DNA of 64,000 nucleotides from DAIDKA01 sp049792815 (lineage in GTDB: Bacteria; Pseudomonadota; Gammaproteobacteria; Steroidobacterales; Steroidobacteraceae): contig JBARBG010000140.1 of the NCBI GenBank assembly GCA_049792815.1, positions 1 to 64,000 on the forward strand, in the 5' to 3' direction. Under the pieces are notes generated by a model that had not been told where the DNA came from, ran no database searches, and saw only the letters and a list, made by a program, of their open reading frames with translations. How positions within the stretch are numbered: position 1 is the stretch's first letter; every line of letters begins with the position of its first letter. Shown here piece by piece: positions 7,955 to 16,521 of this stretch. Made by a program: the position numbers and the translations under genes.

Positions 7955-9259
7955 ATGGTGAGTCGGAAATGCGTGGCACTTTTGCTGAGCGCAGCGGCGT
8001 GGAGTTGCGCGCGCGCGGACGACCTGGCAATGATTTATCGAGATGCGCTTGCCAACAATGCGCAATACCAGTCCGCGGAGGCGCAGTATCGGGCCGTGCG
8101 CGAGCACGTACCGGAGAGCGTTGCGGCGCTGTTGCCCGCGGTGTCCGTCGCGGCCAACACGCTTTGGAACGACAACAACAGCAACACGCTCGGGCGGCAG
8201 CAGTACAACAGCAACTACTACGCCGTGACGCTCACCCAGCCGGTGTGGCGGCCACAGAACTTTCTCGCCCTGGACGAGGCGCGCTCGCAGGTTGTACAGG
8301 CGCAGGCGCAGCTGGACCTTGCCCAACACGAACTGCTGGTTCGTACCGCGCAGGCCTACTTCGACGTTCTCTTCGCCCGGGATGCCCTGAACACGTTCAA
8401 GGAGCAGGGCGCGGCGTATCAGGAGCAATTGCAGCAGGCGAGCCGCAATTTCGAAGTTGGCGCGGCACCGATCATGGACTTGCGTGATGCCGAGGCACGC
8501 TTTGCGCTGGTAACCGCCCAGGAGATCAGCGCGAGCAATGATCTGGCCTCGAAAATGCAGGTACTGCGCCAGATCACCGACAAGGAACCGGGGCCACTGG
8601 TGGGACTGCGGGCTGGCGTGGTACTGGCAAGCCCGGTGCCTGATACGGTGGGGCCGTGGGAGACCGCCGCGCAAAGCAACAGCGCTGCCGTGTTGGCGGC
8701 CGAGGCGGCGCTTGCTGCGAGCCGGCTTGAGGTACGCAGGATTCGCGCAGAGGGCCTGCCAACCGTCGATCTGGTGATGTCGCATGGCCTTTCCAAATCT
8801 GCCAGCAGTATTACGGTCGGTCAGGATCTGCACGCGGACACGGTTGGCATCCAAGTCTCGGTGCCGATCTACAGCGGCGGCGGCTCGTCGGCCAAGGTTC
8901 GCGAGAATCTGGCCCTGGTGGACAAGGCGCAGGCGGATCTGGAGGATGCGCAGCGCAGCGGTGTGCTCGCGGTCGAACAAGCCTACCTGGGCGCCACCTC
9001 CGGACTGAGCCAGGTCAAGGCGCTGCAGCGGGCCGTCGCTGCGGCACAAACGGCGCTCGAGTCGAACAAGCGCGGCGTCCAGGTCGGTACGCGCGCTGGC
9101 GTCGATGTGCTCAATGCCCAGCAGGAGCTGTCCGTGACCAAACGGGACCTCGCGAAGGCCCGCTACGACACCGTGATGTATATGCTGCGCCTGAAAGCGG
9201 CCGCGGGATCGCTGGGCGCCGCTGACCTTGATGAGGTCAATGGGATGCTGGGAGATTAA
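7955..9259 (+). CDS. TolC-family outer membrane channel protein
   Basis: A 434-residue outer-membrane efflux protein. Residues 1-22 look like a signal peptide ending C-A-R-A-D-D. The two-fold repeat of the family is recognisable: Y-R-D-A-L-A-N-N near the N-terminus, long alpha-helical coiled segments, Q-P-V-W-R and later V-P-I-Y-S-G-G at the two beta-strand insertions, and V-G-T-R-A-G-V-D-V-L-N-A-Q in the second half. TolC proteins form the trimeric duct used by type I secretion and RND efflux. It is the last gene of the cluster and completes an inner-membrane to outer-membrane path. The ATG at 7955 follows AAGGGG; an upstream in-frame codon at 7919 would precede the signal peptide and was rejected. 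Confidence 0.88.
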   Translation: MVSRKCVALLLSAAAWSCARADDLAMIYRDALANNAQYQSAEAQYRAVREHVPESVAALLPAVSVAANTLWNDNNSNTLGRQQYNSNYYAVTLTQPVWRPQNFLALDEARSQVVQAQAQLDLAQHELLVRTAQAYFDVLFARDALNTFKEQGAAYQEQLQQASRNFEVGAAPIMDLRDAEARFALVTAQEISASNDLASKMQVLRQITDKEPGPLVGLRAGVVLASPVPDTVGPWETAAQSNSAAVLAAEAALAASRLEVRRIRAEGLPTVDLVMSHGLSKSASSITVGQDLHADTVGIQVSVPIYSGGGSSAKVRENLALVDKAQADLEDAQRSGVLAVEQAYLGATSGLSQVKALQRAVAAAQTALESNKRGVQVGTRAGVDVLNAQQELSVTKRDLAKARYDTVMYMLRLKAAAGSLGAADLDEVNGMLGD

Positions 9260-9266
9260 CGCCGTT

Positions 9267-9281
9267 CTGGGTCGGACCCAG
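9267..9281 (+). terminator. Short hairpin after the export cluster
   Basis: CTGGGT and ACCCAG pair perfectly around a 3-base loop, beginning 8 bases after the channel gene's stop codon. No T-run follows, so it is only a weak terminator candidate. It lies between convergent genes. Confidence 0.3.
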
Positions 9282-9335
9282 GGGCTCAAGTAAGTGCCAT
9301 AACCCTTTGGCGAGTGGGTTGAGCCGGATTCCGAA

Positions 9336-10052
9336 CTACAGGATCTTGATCTGGTCGGTCACCACTTGGCTGATAAAAGCCAGTTTCCGCCTATCTTCGG
9401 GCACCGGTCGGAAATTCATGATTTCATCGCTGCCGAGAATCAGAGCGTTGCTGTGATTTTCAAGAGTGTCGACGATGCGATCAGGATAACGCCCAGCCAA
9501 GGCGGCATCCCTGACAAAGACGGCAACAAAGTCGTTCCACTGATCACCGACCTGACAGCTCGTGTACGATTCCAGTAGCGCTGCGTCCAGGCCATTGCGC
9601 AATGCCCACGTGATCAACGCGCGCCCACTGTCCGGGTAGAATCGCCAGCAATCCACGGGCCAACGATGAAAGTCGCCGTTCGACGGTACATTGAGGTAGA
9701 ACAAGCCGCCTGGTTTCAGGATTCGCAGAATTTCCAGGAACAACAGCCAGAACAGTTCCGCGTGCTCGAAGCAGGAACTCGACAACACGACATCCGCTGA
9801 ATTGGCGTCGAATGGCAGCGAATATGCGTCGCTGAGAACGACGTCAACACCCGGACCGGCGACGAAGTCTACGCCCACATACTCAAATCCCGGTGGGCAT
9901 GTCTGCCTAAGACTGCCATTGACATCCTGTGAACCGACCTCGATGACCCGAAGCGGGGTGGCCAAGCCGATGGCGGGTCCATAGCAATTAAAGAATGCCC
10001 GACAATTTTGCAACGCGGTGGGATGCACGAATACCGTCCTGCTGGCCGTCAA
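9336..10052 (-). CDS. Class I SAM-dependent methyltransferase
   Basis: A 238-residue protein with a Rossmann methyltransferase core: motif I V-I-E-V-G-S-Q-D-V-N-G near residue 37, an acidic position G-V-D-F at the end of strand 2, D-V-V-L-S-S-S-C-F-E-H in the motif IV region, and L-K-P-G-G-L-F-Y-L-N-V-P after it. The substrate is unknown. It sits 33 bases downstream of the DUF5672 gene on the same strand, so both may belong to one surface-sugar or glycoprotein modification unit. Base composition around it is less GC-rich by eye than the export cluster to its left. Confidence 0.75.
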   Translation of the reverse strand: MTASRTVFVHPTALQNCRAFFNCYGPAIGLATPLRVIEVGSQDVNGSLRQTCPPGFEYVGVDFVAGPGVDVVLSDAYSLPFDANSADVVLSSSCFEHAELFWLLFLEILRILKPGGLFYLNVPSNGDFHRWPVDCWRFYPDSGRALITWALRNGLDAALLESYTSCQVGDQWNDFVAVFVRDAALAGRYPDRIVDTLENHSNALILGSDEIMNFRPVPEDRRKLAFISQVVTDQIKIL

Positions 10053-10085
10053 GTACGGCTGTTACCCCGGATTCGAATGTTTGAC

Positions 10086-10973
10086 TCACATGTCCTTGAC
10101 TGTATCAGCTTGCGCGTGAGGCTTCATCATGGCCTGGTCAGTCCACAATGCGCATCGCGCAATCCAGGCATCAATGATCGAAGGGTCTGGCCCGTACTGA
10201 CGAGCACGTAGCCGGATTTGCTCGAGCGGCATGGTTTGTTGCAGCGTGGAAAACAGGGCCAGAGCCGGTCGGAACCGACGCTCCGCCAGGTAATGCAACA
10301 TCAGCTCCAGGTACTCCCTTGAGCCCGGAACAGAGGGGCCGAGCTGCCCAAGAAGGCCAATCAGATCCTCATCTGGGACGTGGCGCCATAAATTGAACAT
10401 TCCGTGGAATCCGAAGGTGGGTGCTTCCGGAATTCCACGCTCATACGAAAAGCACCGAGCGAGTTCTACCGGCGCGAAACGTACCCCATGGTGTTGCTCC
10501 AACGTGGCGCGATGCAACCGACAGATCCACACATCCTCGGCGATCTCGCCGGCGGCCGGGAAATCGCTACCGGCAGTGAGTGCCAGCAAGCGTCGCGAGC
10601 GAAGCGAAAATCCGCCGTTACCCACCGTCATCCGGTCGCCATGCCAAGGCCATTCAGCCCCAACGTAGTCGTATTGCATGAAGTCAGGGAGCCAACGACA
10701 CGGATCCAGGACGTAGCCGTCCCACTGAATGATCAAGGCGGCGGGCGTCGACACATACGAAGCTAGCTGTTTTAAAATGAAGCCGGAGTAATCCTGGCGT
10801 GAGTTCACCGCGGGGATTCGGACGTTGCGGAACGCCCCCTCAATGGACCTGTCCGACAGCAATAGGGCGTCACCGAACCGGCAGCCCGACATGGACAACG
10901 TGAGCGCGCGTGCTGCCAGGATGGGTTGAGCACAATCAACCGCGCAAATTGTTACATCAGGCAGATTAAGCAT
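10086..10973 (-). CDS. DUF5672 family protein, probable glycosyltransferase-like
   Basis: A 295-residue protein recognised as DUF5672 by the order V-T-I-C-A-V-D at the start, D-Y-S-G-F-I-L near residue 62, I-Q-W-D-G-Y-V-L-D near 82, D-Y-V-G-A-E-W-P-W near 101, and N-G-G-F-S-L-R-S near 118. The family is thought to be related to sugar transferases; the I-Q-W-D-G-Y-V-L segment resembles a nucleotide-sugar-binding strand, but the activity is inferred. The last 80 residues are helical and extend beyond the usual domain. It precedes a methyltransferase in the same orientation, and a sulfotransferase remnant lies nearby, which together suggest a glycan-decorating islet. Confidence 0.65.
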   Translation of the reverse strand: MLNLPDVTICAVDCAQPILAARALTLSMSGCRFGDALLLSDRSIEGAFRNVRIPAVNSRQDYSGFILKQLASYVSTPAALIIQWDGYVLDPCRWLPDFMQYDYVGAEWPWHGDRMTVGNGGFSLRSRRLLALTAGSDFPAAGEIAEDVWICRLHRATLEQHHGVRFAPVELARCFSYERGIPEAPTFGFHGMFNLWRHVPDEDLIGLLGQLGPSVPGSREYLELMLHYLAERRFRPALALFSTLQQTMPLEQIRLRARQYGPDPSIIDAWIARCALWTDQAMMKPHAQADTVKDM

Positions 10974-11243
10974 TGGCCATCCCCGCGCACGAGCGACTGA
11001 CGGCCTGACTCACTGGCGTGAGAAGGCGAGGCGAAGCGCGCTGACTGCGCGGAGTCGGCAATCCGCAAGATGATGACGCCGCGTTCGTTCTGGTAGTGCC
11101 CCTCCAACCAGGTCGAGTGCGTCGCAGTTTAGCGAGCCGAAGCGGCAGAAAGCCGAACATCGCAAGCATATTACCCCGGTTGAGCCGCAGCCAGGTCGGG
11201 CGACGTGCTGCGTTGCGATGTCCAGGGCAATGCGGCGATATGA
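10974..11243. other. Non-coding or decayed stretch between islet genes
   Basis: I find no supportable gene here. Frames are interrupted, and the stretch just before the sulfotransferase remnant does not encode the missing part of that protein. It may be a recombination scar joining unrelated segments. Confidence 0.4.
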
Positions 11244-11732
11244 AGTGCAGCCTCCGGGCGCATCCTCACTGGATCATGGGCCGAGCACGCTGCAGCCTGG
11301 TGGCGAATGCGCGAGCAACCCAATGTGCTTTTCATGACCTACGAGAGGATGCGGCGGGACCCCAACGCCGCCATCGCAAAGGTCGCCGAGTTCATCGGCG
11401 TGGCGCTCACGGATGGGGAATTCGCGGCCGTGGCCCACAAGGCCAGCCTTGCCTTCATGAAACAATTCCAGGAGAAATTCGAACCGGGGCGCGTGGTCCC
11501 GTGGGGCACCGAAGGGTACATGCTGCGCCGGGGCCGCAGCGGCGGCTCAGCGGAACTCTTGTCTCCTGAAATCCAAGCACGTATCGACACGCGCTGTCGT
11601 GCGGACCTTAAGCACTTGGGTTCCGACTTCACATTTGATGTCGAGTTTGGTCACGGCGTCGACTCCGAGGTTGCGCCAACCCGTTCCCTCGAAGGGCAGT
11701 GGGCATCCATGCATGTGCTACGCCGCAGATGA
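11244..11732 (+). pseudogene. Sulfotransferase, 3' fragment
   Basis: The frame opens after a stop at 11241-11243 and encodes the C-terminal half of a PAPS-dependent sulfotransferase. Typical family text is visible: A-W-W-R-M-R-E-Q-P-N-V-L-F-M-T-Y-E, then R-R-D-P-N-A-A-I-A-K-V-A-E-F-I-G-V, S-L-A-F-M-K-Q-F near the middle, and a G-x-W-x-like end region. The N-terminal P-loop that binds the PAPS 5'-phosphosulfate is missing and is not found in another frame upstream. ATG 11307 could start a 141-residue product, but it would lack the cofactor site. I call it a truncated pseudogene. Its end overlaps the convergent small gene by 15 bases. Confidence 0.7.
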
Positions 11733-12158
11733 CTTCGGCCGTGCGCGAGCTGCGCCGACACCGAAATATTCACGCACTTTGGCAATGATCTCCCGATCGG
11801 TCATTTTGTCCGCGGCCTCCATGGCCGTCACGGATTCACCAACCTTCATCTTGACGGCCCTGTTATGGAACTCGTTCTTTGCTTCACCCGGGCCAAAGAC
11901 CAATACCTTAGGATAGCCGCGTACGGTTGAGATGACGCGGTCATAGTAGACCTTGAGCTCACCTGTCAGGGCTCGCTGCTGACGGTCATCTGCTGGGACG
12001 CTATGTGCTTCGTAGCGACCCCTGAGCGGTGAATCGCCGCCGCGTTCCGGATGCTTCTCAACTCTCGAAAGGATGAGTTTGGTGTCCTCGCCGTCCGCCG
12101 ACAGCGTTACAACAAACGCCTTGCGGTGATCAATCCAGATTCCGGCACAATCAATCAT
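11718..12158 (-). CDS. Small eRF1-like (BaeRF-type) protein
   Basis: A 146-residue protein starting with I-W-I-D-H-R-K-A-F-V-V, which resembles the first strand of bacterial eRF1/Pelota-like proteins. Later V-L-V-F-G-P-G-E-A-K-N-E-F fits the domain-3 strand-turn-helix found in such proteins. The middle carries a His/Arg-rich loop. The bacterial members are proposed to act at stalled ribosomes, but experimental knowledge is thin. It lacks the full three-domain length, so it may be a single-domain variant. Monocistronic here, facing the sulfotransferase remnant. Confidence 0.5.
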   Translation of the reverse strand: MIDCAGIWIDHRKAFVVTLSADGEDTKLILSRVEKHPERGGDSPLRGRYEAHSVPADDRQQRALTGELKVYYDRVISTVRGYPKVLVFGPGEAKNEFHNRAVKMKVGESVTAMEAADKMTDREIIAKVREYFGVGAARARPKSSAA

Positions 12159-12366
12159 GTCCTGCTCCGCGCGGGTCCCGAACCGTAAACTCTCCCCCTG
12201 ATGAGCTCAGTTCTGTACGCCAGCGCACATAGCTGGTGTGGGGTATTCACCGACCGCGAGCGGGAGCTGCGCAGGTGAGCCCAGGCGCACTTGGGTTCGA
12301 CAGCGAACAGACGAACCCGATATGGGCGCACACGCTCGAGGCATCCAAGCGTATGCGGAGCGATAC

Positions 12367-13338
12367 ATGAATCCTGTCACCTCATTTCTCGTGTTTGTGC
12401 TCGCCGTCGGCGGGTTATGGGCCGGCTATCAAGGCAATCTTTATCTGGGGGTTCCGCTGCTCGCGCTCGCGGTTCTTGTTTCCGCGTCGCTGAAAATGGC
12501 CAATGTCTGGCAGAAGTTCGTCATCCTGAGGATGGGAAAACTGCAAAGCGTCCGGGGCGCAGGCCTGTTCGTCATCGTCCCGGTCATCGACAGCGTGGTC
12601 GCGGTGATCGACGAACGCATCCAGACGAATGCCTTCAACGCCGAGCAGGCGCTGACCCGGGATACGGTTCCGGTCAACGTGGATGCGATCATCTTCTGGC
12701 ATGTACATGACGCTGAAAAGGCCGCGTTGGCCATCACCGATTACCGCCAGGCGATCGATCGGGTAGCGCAGACCTCGCTGCGTGAAATGATAGGCGCGTC
12801 GATGCTGGCGGCGTTGCTGTCGGATCGCAAGGAGGCCGATGAGAGGCTGAAGGCAGAAATCGGTGAAAAGACGGCGCCCTGGGGAATATCGGTCACATCC
12901 GTAGAGATTCGCGATGTCGCCATACCCGAAGCGCTGCAGAACGCGATGTCCCGCCAGGCCCAGGCGGAGCGTGAGAAACAGGCGCGCGTCATTCTTGGCT
13001 CAGCGGAAGCCGAAATCGCCAGCAAGTTCGTCGAGGCCGCGGCGGTCTACGCCGGCCACCCATGGGCCCTGCAGCTGCGCGCGATGAACATCATTTACGA
13101 GACCACCAAGGAGCGGGGCGCGACGATACTCATGCCCAGTTCCATGGTCGACAGCCTCAATCCCTCTGCATCGACCCTGGCACTGGCGCTTGCAGGTAAC
13201 GACGCACTGGCGAGCAGCAGCCCGCCCGAATCCGAGGTCGCACCGGCCACCAAGGCGGCTGCGGCGGCCGCGGCCAACGGCGCGCGTGATGCAAGTGACT
13301 TCACGCAGGCGGTAGTGGCGACTGCCCCGCGAGTCTGA
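12367..13338 (+). CDS. SPFH/band-7 (slipin-like) membrane protein
   Basis: A 323-residue stomatin-type protein. Two N-terminal hydrophobic helices (about residues 5-22 and 26-43) anchor it. The band-7 domain follows: W-Q-K-F-V-I-L-R-M-G-K, G-L-F-V-I-V-P-V-I-D, and the late helix S-R-Q-A-Q-A-E-R-E-K-Q-A-R-V-I. The C-terminal 60 residues are Ala-rich and disordered. Slipins form membrane scaffolds, often with an NfeD protease partner, but no nfeD gene is adjacent. GGAG lies about 8 bases before ATG 12367, which is why I reject the longer GTG start at 12238. Confidence 0.85.
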   Translation: MNPVTSFLVFVLAVGGLWAGYQGNLYLGVPLLALAVLVSASLKMANVWQKFVILRMGKLQSVRGAGLFVIVPVIDSVVAVIDERIQTNAFNAEQALTRDTVPVNVDAIIFWHVHDAEKAALAITDYRQAIDRVAQTSLREMIGASMLAALLSDRKEADERLKAEIGEKTAPWGISVTSVEIRDVAIPEALQNAMSRQAQAEREKQARVILGSAEAEIASKFVEAAAVYAGHPWALQLRAMNIIYETTKERGATILMPSSMVDSLNPSASTLALALAGNDALASSSPPESEVAPATKAAAAAAANGARDASDFTQAVVATAPRV

Positions 13339-13378
13339 GGCAGTTGACGATCGCAACGCGTGATAGGGCTGCCGACAT

Positions 13379-14248
13379 TCACTTCGTGAGCTGCGCACGG
13401 AACAACTGCAGTTCCCGGCGTCGCTTGGCATTTACCTTCGGGTAGGCCATATCCAGCCGTTCGAAGGTGTCGACAACGATCTGCGACACGATTAGGCGGG
13501 CATTCTGCTTGTCGTCAGCCGGGACAATGTACCAGGGCGCTTCCCGCGAGCTCGTTGCGCTGAGACTCTCCTCGTACGCCTTCATGTATTTCTTCCAATA
13601 CTTCCTCTCATGGAGGTCGGCGAGACTGAATTTCCAATTCTTATTCGAGTCATCGATCCGCGCAAGAAATCGCCTGCGCTGCTCTTCCTTTGACAGGTGC
13701 AGAAAAAACTTTACGATCCGCGTTCCATTGGCGTGCAGGTGCCTTTCCAGATCTCTGATCGAACGATATCGATCGTGCCAGACTGTTTTGTCTTGCTTCG
13801 GCTGATCCGGCAGTCCTTCATCCGTAAGGATCTGGCGATGGACGCGGGCAATCAGGACCTCTTCATAGTAGGAGCGATTGAAGATGCCGATACGGCCGCG
13901 TTCGGGCAGGTCCAGAGTCGTGCGCCAGAGGAAATCATGTTGCAGCTCCGTGGGACTGGGCTGCTTGAAGCTGAAGACCTGACATCCCTGCGGATTGACA
14001 CCCGACATGACGTGCCGGATGGCACCGTCCTTGCCCGCCGCATCCATGGCCTGGAAGATCAGAAGCACGGCATAACGGTTGCTCGCATAATGCAGTTCCT
14101 GCAGTGAACTCAACTTAGCGACGTGCTCGCTGAGCAGGCGTTGATAGTGTTCCGCGGATGCGTACGCAGGCTTGGTCTTCGTCGGCCACTTGCGCAGATC
14201 GACCGCTTGCTTCTCCGGCGCCCGATAATCTTCAGAGTGGAGTTTCAT
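13379..14248 (-). CDS. Polyphosphate kinase 2 family protein
   Basis: A 289-residue PPK2. The P-loop reads A-M-D-A-A-G-K-D-G at about residue 70. The lid and Walker B region G-I-F-N-R-S-Y-Y-E-E-V-L follows, with the conserved W-H-D-R-Y-R later. The N-terminal text and the G-V-N-P-Q-G-C-Q-V segment resemble class III PPK2 enzymes, which transfer phosphate from polyphosphate to AMP or ADP; the class assignment is from memory of the family. Its ATG overlaps the stop of the upstream oxidoreductase gene (ATGA at 14245-14248), so both are one transcript. The likely role is regenerating nucleotide from polyphosphate under stress. Confidence 0.88.
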   Translation of the reverse strand: MKLHSEDYRAPEKQAVDLRKWPTKTKPAYASAEHYQRLLSEHVAKLSSLQELHYASNRYAVLLIFQAMDAAGKDGAIRHVMSGVNPQGCQVFSFKQPSPTELQHDFLWRTTLDLPERGRIGIFNRSYYEEVLIARVHRQILTDEGLPDQPKQDKTVWHDRYRSIRDLERHLHANGTRIVKFFLHLSKEEQRRRFLARIDDSNKNWKFSLADLHERKYWKKYMKAYEESLSATSSREAPWYIVPADDKQNARLIVSQIVVDTFERLDMAYPKVNAKRRRELQLFRAQLTK

Positions 14249-15159
14249 AGTGAGAGGACGATCTTTCCTGCGCCGCCTTGTTGCGCCAGTGCGTGCGCCT
14301 CGCCGGCTTGGCGCAGCGCCATCCGGCGGCTGATGGGCAAGAGAAATTTCCCATCCCGCACATCATCGGCAAACTCGCGGACCTTCGACGCATCGGGACG
14401 CGCGAACACGCGGGTGACGATGACCGTAGGATTCCGTTGCGCAACGCCCTCGGGGAATACCGATGCGTAGCCGAAATTGCCGCCGTTCTTCACTCTGCCA
14501 AAGAGTTTCGCGGCCGTTTCGCCGCCCACCGTATCGGCAACGCCGTCCACCATCGCAAGCGCGGCAATCGCGGCATCGTCGTCGATGGCTACGGTAGCGG
14601 AGGCGCCCAGCGTCTGTGCTTCCGGCAACTGCCGAGCGCGCACGCCGGCAATGACTCTCACCCCGAGTTTCCCGGCCGCATGAACGGCGGCGCGCCCGAC
14701 ACTGCCCAGTGCTCCGCTCACGAGAAGGGTCTGTCCCGGTTGAGCCCGAGCCGCCAGGCGTACCAGCTGTTCACCGGTCAATGCGATAAGCGGTATGGCC
14801 GCGGAATCCACCAGGTTCAGGCCGTCAGGCAAGTGCGTCAGTGTCGAGCCTTCCACCGCAACCAGCTCAGCGTATGTCTCGGTGGCGTAGGCCAATACGC
14901 GGTCACCGGGCTTGAAAGTGCGAATGTCGCGGCCAACGGCCCGCACGATTCCGCTCACGTCCCTGCCGAGAATGGCGGGTAGCTTCAGCGGGAAATCCTT
15001 TTGTCGTGCGCCCGAGCGAATCTTCCAGTCAATGGGGTTCACGCTGGTCGCCGCGGACTCAACCAGCACCGCATCAGCGCTCAATGCGGGCTCCGGGGCA
15101 TCCTCTTCATACCTGAGAGTTTCCGGGCCGCCGTATTCGTACAGGCGAACTGCTTTCAC
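14245..15159 (-). CDS. Quinone oxidoreductase-like MDR family enzyme
   Basis: A 304-residue zinc-independent medium-chain dehydrogenase/reductase. The N-terminus reads V-K-A-V-R-L-Y-E-Y-G-G-P-E. The catalytic-domain hallmark N-P-I-D-W-K-I-R-S-G is present and the NADPH-binding turn is G-A-L-G-S-V-G-R-A-A. It probably reduces quinones or enones with NADPH. I chose the GTG start at 15159 because GGAGG lies 5 bases upstream; the ATG at 15171 overlaps that site and has no ribosome-binding site of its own. Translationally coupled to the PPK2 gene downstream, and divergent from the NADH dehydrogenase gene with fewer than 100 bases between them. Confidence 0.85.
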   Translation of the reverse strand: MKAVRLYEYGGPETLRYEEDAPEPALSADAVLVESAATSVNPIDWKIRSGARQKDFPLKLPAILGRDVSGIVRAVGRDIRTFKPGDRVLAYATETYAELVAVEGSTLTHLPDGLNLVDSAAIPLIALTGEQLVRLAARAQPGQTLLVSGALGSVGRAAVHAAGKLGVRVIAGVRARQLPEAQTLGASATVAIDDDAAIAALAMVDGVADTVGGETAAKLFGRVKNGGNFGYASVFPEGVAQRNPTVIVTRVFARPDASKVREFADDVRDGKFLLPISRRMALRQAGEAHALAQQGGAGKIVLSL

Positions 15160-15252
15160 TTTGCCCTCCATGAAAACGATTGCGTGGCCAATTCCAAGTA
15201 TCGCCCCCGCGCAGCCAAAAGTCGTCGGGATTGACAGTGCTATGCTCAGGGC

Positions 15253-16521
15253 ATGGCGTCCCGGAAGCGAGTTGTGGTGGTAGGCGGCGGATTCGGTGGG
15301 CTTTGGGCCGTCCGGGCTCTGAAGTCGACGAACGTCGACATCACGCTCATCGATCGCTGCAACCATCACCTGTTCCAGCCGCTTTTGTACCAGGTGGCTA
15401 CGGCCGGACTGGCGGCTCCTTCAATCGCAGCGCCGCTGCGACACATCCTGCGCGGCCAAGCCAATGTCTCGGTCCTGATGGGCGAGGTCGAGACAATCGA
15501 TCTGGCGGCCCACCGCCTGCACCTGGGCGATGAGGCCTTCGAATACGACTACCTGGTTCTGGCGACGGGCGCGACCCATGCATATTTTGGTCACGATGAT
15601 TGGGCCAAGCACGCATTGGGCCTGAAAACGCTGGATGACGCGCTGGCCATTCGCGCGCGGATTTTGACCGCGTTTGAACAGGCCGAACTGGAGAGTGATC
15701 CGCAGCGGCGCGCCGCCTGGCTGACCTTCGCGATCATCGGCGCCGGGCCCACCGGCGTGGAACTGGCCGGTACGCTGGCGGAGATTGCACGGCACACATT
15801 GGCTCCGGAATTCAGGCGCAGCGACCCACGACTGGCGCGGGTACTGCTGATCGAGGCCGGTGCGCGGGTGTTGGCCAATTTCCCACCCGAATTGTCGGTG
15901 CAGGCGGCTGCGCAACTGGTGCGCCTCGGTGTCACCGTGCGAACCGGTCAAGCTGTCACGGGGATCGGTGCCGACTACATTGAGCTTGGCGAGGAACGCA
16001 TCCCCACGAAAACCACGCTATGGGCAGCCGGCGTTGCGGCGTCCCCGCTCGGACGGATGTTGGGGGCGTCGCTGGATCGGGCCGGGCGGGTGCTGGTGCA
16101 GCCGGACCTCTCGTTGCCGGGACATTCCGAAGTACTGGTGATCGGCGATCTGGCCAGTGTTGCGGCTGGTGGGCAGCCGGTGCCGGGCATCGCTACGGCG
16201 GCCAAACAGATGGGCACGCACGCAGCGCACTGCATTGGCGCAAGCCTCGCGGGCCGCCCACGCGCGGCCTTTCGTTATCGGGATTACGGCTCACTGGCCA
16301 CGATTGGACGGCGCGCGGCCGTCGTCGAGATGCACGGCTACCGCCTATCGGGCACTTTCGCCTGGTGCTTCTGGCTTGCGGCCCACATCTTCTTTCTCAT
16401 CGGCTTCCGTAATCGCCTCGTGGTCCTCATTGATTGGGCCTGGGCGTATTTCTCCTACGAGCGCAGCGCACGCATCATTTCCGGCGGCGCTCAGTCTGCG
16501 CCCGACCGCCGCGCCATGTAG
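15253..16521 (+). CDS. ndh: Type II NADH dehydrogenase (NDH-2)
   Basis: A 422-residue FAD enzyme that passes electrons from NADH to quinone without pumping protons. The FAD-binding turn V-V-V-G-G-G-F-G-G-L is at about residues 7-16 and the NAD-binding turn I-I-G-A-G-P-T-G-V-E-L at about 163. The quinone-site-like segment K-Q-M-G-T-H-A-A is near residue 317. The C-terminus has an aromatic membrane-associated helix (A-W-C-F-W-L-A-A-H-I-F-F-L). Length and motif order are normal for the family. The 3' end overlaps the convergent ankyrin gene by 31 bases. Confidence 0.9.
   Translation: MASRKRVVVVGGGFGGLWAVRALKSTNVDITLIDRCNHHLFQPLLYQVATAGLAAPSIAAPLRHILRGQANVSVLMGEVETIDLAAHRLHLGDEAFEYDYLVLATGATHAYFGHDDWAKHALGLKTLDDALAIRARILTAFEQAELESDPQRRAAWLTFAIIGAGPTGVELAGTLAEIARHTLAPEFRRSDPRLARVLLIEAGARVLANFPPELSVQAAAQLVRLGVTVRTGQAVTGIGADYIELGEERIPTKTTLWAAGVAASPLGRMLGASLDRAGRVLVQPDLSLPGHSEVLVIGDLASVAAGGQPVPGIATAAKQMGTHAAHCIGASLAGRPRAAFRYRDYGSLATIGRRAAVVEMHGYRLSGTFAWCFWLAAHIFFLIGFRNRLVVLIDWAWAYFSYERSARIISGGAQSAPDRRAM

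Noticed and set aside
11096..11306. Possible 5' part of the sulfotransferase in another frame
   Set aside because: The translated text does not resemble the P-loop half of the family, so the fragment is called truncated rather than frameshifted.
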